Origin: Prorocentrum cordatum
Lineage: Eukaryota > Sar > Dinophyceae > Prorocentrales > Prorocentraceae
DNA length: 64,000 nucleotides
Reading direction: 5' to 3'
NCBI GenBank assembly: GCA_963575745.1
Contig: CAUYUJ010017894.1
Location: 156,352 to 220,351 of the forward strand
Positions 53,833-62,957 of this stretch are shown here, piece by piece (the stretch's first letter is position 1; the number at the start of each line of letters is the position of its first letter). The translations under genes were made by a program, and so were the position numbers. The notes under the pieces were generated by a model. The model did not search any database. It was not told where the DNA came from and worked only from the letters and a program-made list of their open reading frames with translations.

Positions 53833-56800
53833 TCAGCTGCTTGGATGAAAGATGCTACCCAAAATGTGCTCCACGGCCATACAGAGCCGTTGTGCTGCAA
53901 TCATCTCACAAAACATGACAGAAGCAGAGGCATCAAGCGAGACAGCTTCCTCCGCCACCAACTGCCACGTCCCGTGTACACACAAATCTATACACCATCC
54001 TGCAGCACATCCCTCCACAGAGCGACCTCCGTCGAAGAATCCACGGAGGCCGTCTAGTTTTGTTTTACTCGCATGTTCAATAAGTGAGGTATGGAACGTA
54101 ACGTAACTATTTTTGGTTCTGGCCAACCATGTCAGCCTGTCAGCTCTTTCGTTTCCTTCTCGATAGATCCACTTGAACATATTGTGGCCCCAACTCGGAG
54201 GCCTCATACCATACAACACAGAGATATGCTCCAGCCTATTTTGAATGTCGCCAAGAATGTGCTTGTAGATAATATTGGATGTTGCCCAGAGACCGTTAAT
54301 CCAATTCACCCCTGTGGCGGAGTCCCCAATCAATTCCATCGGTATCGAGTCCCGAGGCTCCGCATTCCACTCCGATGCATGTTCATTAATGTACGCAAGT
54401 CGTTTCTCCATCTTCTCGTCCTCCTTCCTTTGCTGCTCCTCCGTCTTCTCCCTCTCCTCCTCCTCCCTAGCATATCCCGCAGGTTGTGCATGTTTAAAGT
54501 AACAGTACCCCCACGCCTCCTCCATGTTAGTAACATCCAGTGCCCGCTTCAGAAATTCTTTCCATCCCTGACGTGAAAAGGATAACGTGTGATACCAATC
54601 CTTCCCTGATACCAACTCGAAAATGTAATGGAAGTTTCTCAACGCCAGTGGTCTCCCCCCCTCATGCCGACGCGTCATTAATGGGCGTTCTTTCCAAGGC
54701 AGCGATGCAATGAAGGCCTGCCGTCGGTCAGTCCACTCCCCCGACCATGCAAAAATACATTCTCTAGCCTGCATATGCGAGTCCCCTGTACTACGATGCT
54801 GAGGTGGAGCCACCCGTCGCCGCTTGTTTGCAGCGATTTCCTGCGACGGCAACTCAACAGAGGAACGCTTTTGCGACAGAGAATCCTGAGATGGATGGAA
54901 TGTCTTTGCACGCTTATGCATCTGGGAAATCAGATTGCGCCGATGCGCGGGTAATTGTGTCTGAGAACCAGGGAGCTCAAAGGAATCAACAGCATGCATC
55001 GTCTCACACACGTCAGGATGACATCCCATTGATGTCGAGCACGCAATACTTGGTAGCACATACATGGGTTCATCCTGACGTTGTCTCTTGGCCGGCGGTG
55101 GCTCACACGCAGCAAAGACGTTGGGGCCAGGCTTGCCTGAAGAATCAAAAGTACCTGGAGGAATCTGTGCGGGTGTTGGGTTCAGGCGTTTCACAGTAAA
55201 CGTACAGTCCTGAGCCCACTGCCACTGACGAAACAAGAATAGCTGCACAAGAGACGGCCGTCCCAATTCCAGGAGCATACGCCGCCCACGTTTGTACAAG
55301 TTGCATAAGTATATACTCCAATCCATGTCGGCAGGTTTCGGGCGGCGTACCATAGAACACAATATTTTACCTTCCCACGTGTGCAACTGTTTCAAAGTGT
55401 GGTGGTCCGCTGGCATGCCTTCAACACCGAAAAGTACAAAACTACGCAACCTAGATTCATAATGCTTGATTTTCTTCTGGAAGGGTACAGCACGATTCGT
55501 ATAAAACTTGCGGAACTGGTTAAATCGCTTCCAACCCCGAGCCAATTTCCAAGCCACATCATGGTGTTTGTCAGTCTTGGTCGTGACCAGGCAACCCAGG
55601 CACTCCATTTCAGAGCATCGCGGAAGACACAGGGTACCGAGATCGTTCACCTGGACAACGAGGTTCCCCGTCGAGGCGCCTTCAGAGTCCTCCCCAAAGG
55701 CAAGATAGTGTAGTGAGGAATCTTTCCATCTGAAACCGTGCGTATACAGCTGAGCCGAGAAGTCCCCCACCATACGTGTGAGCTCAGTCTTTGATTTCGA
55801 GAAAAGCAAAATGTTATCGGCCCAGAGCGCATGAGTAAGATACCTCCCACCAGCCTCCACCCCCAAATCGTACCCCAACTTCTCCTCCTCCCAATTCAGT
55901 ACAATCCTATCCCACATCAGTAGTGTCACACACTTCCACAGGAAGGGGGCCTCCACACTACCAGTACGTACACATGCATCCCAGGGAATACCCGTCGCCG
56001 TGGAGTCCTGAAAGGTAAAGTCCGCTGTGTCCAGGATACTGGGAGCGAGTAGCGCCAACGCAAGGTCATTGGGGAACCCAGGGATGGCATCCAGGCCGAT
56101 GGATGGCCAGGCCTCGACTGGCCTTCTCAACCGTGACGTTATCAAAGGCAGTCTGCACATCTAATGACGCGAGGTGCAGGGTCTCATCTTTCCCCCACTC
56201 CAGAGCGTGTGTGGTGGCATGCTTAAGCATGGCAGTGATCTCGTGCGTGCGCCTCCCCTTGCAAAATCCGTAGTTATGTAGATATTGTGGGACCCTTTTC
56301 AGATAACCTTCAGCAATCTCAACCAAACATGAAGTATACCATTTGCTTAGGCTGCAAAGTAAGACGAGAGCACGAGTATCAGACAACTTAGTGATATCTT
56401 TAGCTTTCGGCATCAACACCACAAGCAACTCAGACCAAATCCGAGGAGTAGGATACCGTTGAAGATACAGGTCTTGGAATAACCGAAGAATTTGACGCAA
56501 ACCTACCCACGTGATACGTTTCAACATAGAAGGAGAAACTCCGTCCTTACCCACCGCCTTACCACACTTTAAGCGTGATCGTGCCTGTAACAATACGGAC
56601 ATGGAAATGGGGGAGACGTCCACTGTGTTCGTGTCCTGCAACCTCCTCCTCCTCCTCTCCTCAATACACTCCACGTTACGTATCCCTTGCGCAGCACAGT
56701 GGTACTTGGCGAACCCGTGAGCAAAGAGCGCCTTCTCCCACAACTCCCTATCCTCCGTGAGCACATCGTCATAACTCAATTTGTCCACCACCGTCCGAGC

Positions 56801-58026
56801 GAGCTTCCCGTCACGATGATCGTATTCGAGTCGACGACGAGTGTGTGCACGCATCTCCTTCCTTCTCTCTTTCTTAACCCTGATGAGCTCCTCCTCCTCC
56901 CCTCCTTCCCGACGCAGTCGGCGATATTCATCATCAAGTTCCTTATGACGATCTGTCTTTTTGGGGATCTGCATTTTCTTTGGGACATTGGTGTATGACT
57001 CCTTGTCCTGTGTACATGCATTCACGATAACAGGAGCCAATTCATCCGGGCAGAGACCAGATGGGTAACGAGCTGCAGCATGCAAACGACGATCAAGGTT
57101 AGCCGAAACTTGCAATTCCGAGGCTTCGTCGCAGCACCAATGAGTGAACGTTTGTCGTGGCTTCGTTCTCCAACGTCGAGTCGGAGCGGCCGATTCGGGG
57201 ACAAGCAAGGTGAGCAGGGCATGGTCCGACAGGCGGGTCTTTCTGGGGTCCACGGAGCCCCTGAGTGTTGGCCTTAACCACGACACCTCCCACTGAGGCC
57301 TTTCCAGGAGCTCGGAATACACAGGTAATCAAGAACCTTGTCCTCCTCCTCCGTCTCCTCCCTGGCCTTCCAGGTCGTACGACGGGTCCCAAAAGAATTC
57401 GAGAAAACCAAATCATAATGCCACATACATTCATAGAGCTCGTCACACATGTATTGTTGCATCCTCCTCCTACCCTGCTGGAAACCTCCACGTCCACCTC
57501 CTCCTGCATTGCCCCCTTCTTCAAATCTCTCACCCTGCACTGCAGAACCAGTCAAAGCAACATCTCCAAATACCGTGTGAGGCAGAAGCTCAACGTTAGC
57601 ATCCATCCCGATGAACAAGTCCCACCCTTCCTTGGGAAACCTAACTCGGAGCGTATCCAAATCCTTTCGAAACGACTGCATTGTTTGTGTGAATAAGATA
57701 TTGTGATCCCCTTTTTTCGGCGCATGTGGTAAGTACAAGCTGGCAACAATCAACGATTGAAACACGAGAATGACATAACGATTACCCCTGATGCATTCAC
57801 GTATGGAGGCTCTCCACACCCTCTTGTAGAGAACCCCGGCCTTCCCATCATAAGAAAGAGTTAAGGTGAAACCATGCTCAGAGCACCTACCTATTCCAAG
57901 GAACTGGCACTCCTGCAAAGCGAGAACTTCCGAATTCGAGGTCTTGATCTGAGCAAGCATGTCGCGGCTGTTCATGCTGCCACAGCGCCTCACGTTATAC
58001 GTGCCCACGATGGCGCCATGGCACCT
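53833..58026 (-). pseudogene. Family D ORF2: AP endonuclease, RT, permuted RNase H, frameshifted
   Basis: Three consecutive frames make one ORF2. Part 1 (58026 to ~57310): GTYNVRRC, LQECQ, IGMDANVELLP, VLDYLCIPS. Part 2 (~57310 to ~56115): RLSDHALLT, basic linker, GKDGVS, RT motif A LDVQTAFDNV. Part 3 (~56110 to 53833): motif B RTGSVEAP, motif C LWADNILL (~55816), WEGKILCSM, then RNase H motifs GDSATGVNW (~54319), REGNERAD (~54150), FDGGRSVEG (~54030) and CEMIAAQ (~53903), again permuted. Frame switches lie at ~57300-57322 and ~56100-56125 and look like small indels. The first codons after the ORF1 UGA are R-C-H-G-A-I-V, close to R-C-H-D-T-I-A of family B. Inactive as it stands. Confidence 0.9.
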
Positions 58027-58035
58027 TCACCAGGT
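58021..58035 (-). promoter_or_regulatory. In-frame UGA between ORF1 and ORF2 (family D): putative readthrough site
   Basis: The sense sequence is UGG-UGA-AGG-UGC-CAU. The endonuclease Asn (GTYN) lies 11 codons after the stop and no in-frame AUG precedes it. Equivalent sites: 52087-52089 (C, UGA GGG UGC), 21456-21458 (B, UAG AGG UGC), 4901-4903 and 11925-11927 (A, UGA CGU UUG). Confidence 0.7.
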
Positions 58036-59103
58036 ACGAAAGTTGAGCTTGGCCAGAAAGACCTCGCAATCCAACTTGTCATCGACCTTACGCAGCAGCT
58101 CGGCGTCAACCTTCCACCCCACGTTAGGATCAAACACGGCGATGCATACTCCATCCGTCTTCGGCGTCGTGGCCGAAGGGTAGCCCCACACATAGCTGAC
58201 AGGAGGACCCATCTCACCCTTCAGCCACTGGGATCCACTCCTGAGAGTAGCAAAGATAGCTTGACAACGACCCACGGCAGAAACATGTGGCTGCTTCCAG
58301 GGTGCTGGTTCACAGGATTCGCCGAGACGCTTGTTGGCCAGGATGGGAGTGACTTGCTTCAAGTCGTGCGTGTCATTCTCAAGCTCGACGGCCCAAGAGT
58401 TGCGTATCTCCCAAATTTCATCGTTCGTCAACTTGCCACTTATAACATAGAATCGTATACGATAAAGACCATATTGTTTATTTTTGTGCTCCCGCTCGAT
58501 CCTACTCATGTCGAAATGCTCCTCAGTCATCTTTCCTGTGCCACGGACAAATTTACGAATGACAGGCAGGGCATGATCCCAGGAGAGCATATCCGATGAA
58601 CGAGTCTTGAGATTGCCGACTCCACCTCGCGCCCAACCTGAGAGTTGGATGAAGGTCGGTGTAAAATCCTCCCGCACTCGATTCCATTCGCGAATTGGCG
58701 TACGATTACCATACCTGGGAGCAGTGGCCGTAGCAGAGGAGCCCGCAGGGCCCGCATAGTTACTCCAAGCATCCGTGGACCCTGATCCTGCATCACTGGG
58801 TGGACCCTTCTGCTGAAGCGAGCGGATCTGCTGCTGCATAGCAGCAATGTCAGCCTCATTCTTCTCACCACGCTGGTCGATCCGTTTCACATCCTGCTCA
58901 ATCCGTGAAATTCTTTTCTTCTGAGTGTTCTGTTTAGCTAGCATAGCCTTCATCATAGCAAACTGTTGCTTCATAGGATTGCCGTCATCAAATTCCCCGA
59001 ACTGCTCCTCCTCCCCACTGCTTGCCTGAATCATATCCTCATCCTCACCCTCAGCCTTACTCTTCTTACAACAGGGCTCACCTGCTGGGTTTTGCTGAGA
59101 CAT
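58027..59103 (-). CDS. Family D ORF1 (coiled-coil, putative RNA-binding protein)
   Basis: 358 codons from ATG 59103 (MSQQNPAGEP), chosen because it is the first AUG; the open frame runs 20 codons further up without one. Acidic stretch (EGEDEDM to GEEEQ), GNPMKQQFAMM, a coiled coil (QKKRISRIEQDVKRIDQ to MQQQIRSLQQ), a Gly/Ser/Ala linker, then the C-terminal domain with LSGWARGG, IWEIRNSW, APWKQPHVSAVGR and GPPVSYVW. It ends FRTW-UGA (58029-58027). Its motifs line up with ORF1 of families A and C, so this domain is a lineage marker. No CCHC zinc knuckle seen. Confidence 0.85.
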   Translation of the reverse strand: MSQQNPAGEPCCKKSKAEGEDEDMIQASSGEEEQFGEFDDGNPMKQQFAMMKAMLAKQNTQKKRISRIEQDVKRIDQRGEKNEADIAAMQQQIRSLQQKGPPSDAGSGSTDAWSNYAGPAGSSATATAPRYGNRTPIREWNRVREDFTPTFIQLSGWARGGVGNLKTRSSDMLSWDHALPVIRKFVRGTGKMTEEHFDMSRIEREHKNKQYGLYRIRFYVISGKLTNDEIWEIRNSWAVELENDTHDLKQVTPILANKRLGESCEPAPWKQPHVSAVGRCQAIFATLRSGSQWLKGEMGPPVSYVWGYPSATTPKTDGVCIAVFDPNVGWKVDAELLRKVDDKLDCEVFLAKLNFRTW

Positions 59104-59541
59104 CGCTGCGAAAGTGACGGTGTTCGAATACTTGAACACCTCTGGAAACCCCCACTGTTCCAAGAAATTGATGTCCTCACGCGAACGCTTAGAATCTGTC
59201 GTCGTGTCGAACAGATGTCCTCACAAGAAGTACAGATGACCTCACAAGAAAGTACAGATGTCCTCACAAGAAATGGATGTCCTCACAAGAAGTCAACGGT
59301 ACTCCAACGATCTGGACTGTCAATGTGTAATCTGGATCCAAAGGCACTCAGGCAAAACCGACACTGAGGCACCGTGTACAGTAAGAGGAACAAAAGGACA
59401 AAATGCCCCGCCAGATTTCGATTCCCGCGCTTCCGCCTTCCGTGTACAGTATGTGGAACCGAAGACTCCCTACTGCACAATGCAGCTCGAGACGAGGGGA
59501 CCCCAGCGGTGAGGCCAGGCTGAGCAGGAGGTAAGCTCTGC
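59104..59541 (-). promoter_or_regulatory. 5' UTR of LINE family D
   Basis: It contains tandem copies of a CCTCACAAGAA-type decamer (59217-59290), GTGTACAGTA motifs (~59374, ~59443) and, at the outer end, the 145-bp block shared with family C. No promoter element is identified with confidence. Confidence 0.6.
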
Positions 59542-59548
59542 TCAACCT
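59404..59548. repeat. 145-bp direct repeat, copy 2 (family D 5' end)
   Basis: By eye identical to 53469-53613. It is followed by GG and the right hairpin arm TTACCGCC at 59551. Confidence 0.9.
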
Positions 59549-59550
59549 GG
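59542..59550. repeat. Right copy of the 9-bp target-site duplication (TCAACCTGG)
   Basis: Matches 47846-47854. The following TTACCGCCGGGGACCTCGTAGAGCTC restores the hairpin and unit start interrupted at 47854. Confidence 0.7.
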
Positions 59551-59800
59551 TTACCGCCGGGGACCTCGTAGAGCTCCTAGCCACGTGTCATAAGTCCATG
59601 CATATCTCTGGAATGCGCACGGTGAATGTATTTCCAATAATAGAATGAACACATACATGTATGAGTTTCAAGGCGTCTTCCAGCGCGCGAGAGCGATGCT
59701 TCCGTGGCAGCGCACCTGTATGTAGACATGTACAGATGGACAAGCATGCGAAAATAGGATCGACGTCAGCAGGCGCGGCAACGCACCGGGCACGAGCGCG
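59551..59800. other. Right hairpin arm and single-copy transition
   Basis: After the hairpin arm and ACCTCGTAGAGCTCC the satellite stops at ~59580. About 220 bp of unique-looking sequence follow (several CATGTA/TACATG palindromic bits), grading into CGCGCGCACGCAC repeats. No gene seen. Confidence 0.6.
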
Positions 59801-60001
59801 CGCACGCACATACGCGCGCACGCGAATAATACAATCTCACGCGCGCACGCACTCACAACCACGCGCGCTCACTCACGCACCGGCACCCCTCACGCACACA
59901 CATGCACACACACGCACGCGCACACACACACACACACGCACACACACACGCACACACACGCACTCATACACACACACACACACAAAAAAAAAACAAGCAC
60001 A

Positions 60002-60032
<31 letters not shown>

Positions 60033-60202
60033 GCATACAGACACTAACACAGACACAGACACAGACACACCCACACGCACACGCACACACACACATACAC
60101 ACAGACGCGGCCACACACACACACACACACACGCACACACACACACACACACATGCCTGCCAGACACACACACACACACACACACACACATCTACAGATA
60201 CA

Positions 60203-60455
60203 GACGGACCGACGCCTTCGCACTCACAAACCGATCCACCCCACTGCTCAGCGCTCTCATTCCCCCACGAAATCCTCGCGCCCCCGCGCACCCCGCCCCC
60301 CCCCCCCTTCCCGCCGGCGCTCCGGAGGGGGGAGGCACCGCCCCATGTCGGGGCCGGCCCTCCCTCCACTCCAACCACTCCGCCCTCGCGGAGCGCCGGG
60401 GGGGAGGGAGGATGGGGAGGGGGGGGAGGGGGGGGGGGGGGCGCGGGCGGCGCCA
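60203..60455. repeat. GC-rich unit, copy 1
   Basis: It opens with ACAAACCGATCC and AGCGCTCTC. A pyrimidine-rich run follows, then the inverted repeat CGGCGCTCCG (60315-60324)/CGGAGCGCCG (60389-60398) flanking GGGGCCGGCCC. Copies 2 (60655-60908) and 3 (61915-62187) keep these landmarks. Confidence 0.8.
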
Positions 60456-60654
60456 GCACCGCGCGCGCACACACGCACACAAACGCACACACACACGCTC
60501 ACACACACACACACACACACAAACAGACAAACGCAGACACAGCCACACACACACACACACGCGCGCCCACACACACCTGCCAGACACGCACACGCACACG
60601 CACACACACACACACACACACGCACACACACACACACACACACCCGCAATCCAC

Positions 60655-60908
60655 AGACACGGACACACAGACGACGTCGCACTTACACACCGATCCCCAC
60701 ACTGGTTAGCGCTCTCCGCCCCCGCGACCCCCCTGCCGCCCCTGCGCGCCCCGCCCCCCCGCTCTTCCCGCCGTCGCTCCGGAGGGGGGAGGCACCGCCC
60801 CATGTCGGGGCCGGCCCTCCCTCCACTCCGTCCACTCCGCCCTCGCGGAGCGCCGGAGGAAAGGGCGGAGGGGGAGGAGGGGAGGGGGGCGCAGGCGGCG
60901 CCAGCACC
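60655..60908. repeat. GC-rich unit, copy 2
   Basis: CACAGACACGGACACAC lead-in, ACGACGTCGC, CCGATCCCCAC, AGCGCTCTCC, then GGCGCTCCGG-type arms (left arm altered to GTCGCTCCGG) and GGGGCCGGCCC. Confidence 0.8.
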
Positions 60909-61211
60909 GTGCGCGCACGCACACACACACGCACACACGCACACCCACGCACACACACACGCACACACACGCACACACACACGCACACGCAACCGAACAC
61001 ACACACACACACGCAAGCAAGCACATGCGCATACACGCACACGTAAACACGCACACACACACATGCACATACACGCAAACATAAACACACCCGCACACAC
61101 ACACACAGACGCGCACAAACACACATACACACACGCACACACACACACGCACACACACGCACACACATGCACAGAGACGCACACATACACACGCACACCC
61201 ACGCACGCACG

Positions 61212-61246
<35 letters not shown>

Positions 61247-61914
61247 GCACACACACACGCACACACACACACATACGCACACGCACCCGAACACACACAC
61301 ACACACACACACACGCGCAAGCACATGCGCATACACGCACACGTAAACAAGCACAGACGCACATCCACACACACGCAAACATAAACACACACGCACACAC
61401 ACACACACAGACGCGCACAAGCACACACACACACACGCAGACACACACACACGCACACACATGCACACACGCACACATACACACGCAGACACACACACAC
61501 ACGCGCGCGCACACACACATAATCACACTTGCACGCATACACAAAAAAAAAATCCACCAACATACTCCCCAAACACCCCCCACCCCCTCCCCCCCCCCAC
61601 ACCATACACACACGCACACACACTGCAATAAACGCATACAAAGCGAGCACACACACACACCACACGCACGCGCACACCACACACCCACACAAACGCACCA
61701 CAAACGCACACACTACACACACACACACACACTTAACACACACACACCAACACACACACACAGTAACACCACACGCCTGCAACAGCAACGCCACACACAA
61801 ATCACACAACATACACACACGGACAAAGACAGACACAGGCACGCACACACACACACACACACGAGCACACACACCTCCCAGACGCACAACACACACAGAC
61901 ACACACAGACACAC

Positions 61915-62187
61915 ACAACACCCACGGACACGGACACACTGATGACGTCGCCCTTACAAACCGATCCCCACGCTGGTCAGCGCTCTCCACCCCCGCGACC
62001 CTCTGCCGCCTCCGCGCGCCCCCCCTCCCCCTCCCCGCCCTCCCTGCCGGCGCTCCGGAGGGGGGAGGCACCGCCCCATTTCGGGGCCGGCCCTCCCTCC
62101 ACTCCAACCACTCCGCCCTCGCGGAGCGCCGGAGGAAAGGGCGGGGGGGGGAGGAGGGGAGGGGGGCGCAGGCGGCGCCAGCGCCGT
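61915..62187. repeat. GC-rich unit, copy 3
   Basis: CACGGACACGGACACAC, TGACGTCGC, CCGATCCCCAC, AGCGCTCTCC, CGGCGCTCCG and CGGAGCGCCG arms around GGGGCCGGCCC. Closest to copy 2. Confidence 0.8.
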
Positions 62188-62192
62188 GAGCG

Positions 62193-62224
<32 letters not shown>

Positions 62225-62454
62225 CACACGCCCACACACACACACACACACACACGCACGCACACACACGCACACGCACTCTCACACACACACACACACA
62301 CACTCAAACACGCACAGACACACGCACACACACACACACACACACACGCACGCACACACACGCACACGCACTCACACACACACACACACACACGCACACA
62401 CACACAAACACGCACAGACACACGCACACACACACACACACATGCACATTACAC

Positions 62455-62660
62455 GGGCAACGCCGCTGGATTCAGCGCATTCCTCCCCATCTCCGCGCTG
62501 ACTACTGCCATGCACCACTCGATCGGCGCCGCAGCGCGGAGATCCAGCCCTTCCAACCCACGCACCCCCCTCTCCGCGCCAGCGCTCCAGAGGGGGGAGG
62601 GACCGCCGCACTACGGGGCCAGCCATCCCTCCGCTCCAGTCCGTCGCAACTCGCAGCACA
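62455..62660. repeat. GC-rich unit, diverged copy 4
   Basis: It keeps CAGCGCTCCAGAGGGGGGAGG and GGGGCCAGCC in the right spacing, but with many substitutions and without the right arm. An older or decayed copy. Confidence 0.6.
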
Positions 62661-62770
62661 GCCTTGCTTCATTCAGCCCCCCCCCCCCCGCCCTCCCTCG
62701 CCCCCCCCCCAACCCCCACCCCACCCCCCATCCAATCCCATCCCCCCCCCCCCTCCACACCCCACCCCCC

Positions 62771-62813
<43 letters not shown>

Positions 62814-62818
62814 GCACG

Positions 62819-62853
<35 letters not shown>

Positions 62854-62957
62854 CGCCCCTTCATTCCCTCTTCGAAACCCAAAATCCTTGCCCAGCCCTG
62901 TCCTATCGGCCCGAATGCCAGGCGGACCCCGCCGACCGATCCAGCTCATTCCCCTGC

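Larger units (their letters stand above)
53617..59541 (-). mobile_element. LINE family D
   Basis: The 3' end (five T) abuts TCAACCTTGG at the 5' end of family C; the 5' end is at ~59541. ORF1 is intact (58027-59103). ORF2 (53833-58026) carries at least two frameshifts. Orientation is the same as C, giving a head-to-tail pair. Confidence 0.9.
59800..62850. repeat. Composite satellite: (CA)n/(CACG)n microsatellite with GC-rich units
   Basis: Long imperfect CA arrays (A-to-G variants give CACG and CGCG) alternate with ~210-270-bp GC-rich units at about 60203-60455, 60655-60908, 61915-62187 and a diverged 62455-62660. The CA tracts explain all the long His/Thr-rich (plus) and Cys/Val-rich (minus) ORFs, which are not genes. 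Alternating purine-pyrimidine tracts of this length can adopt Z-DNA (known property; not shown here). Confidence 0.9.
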
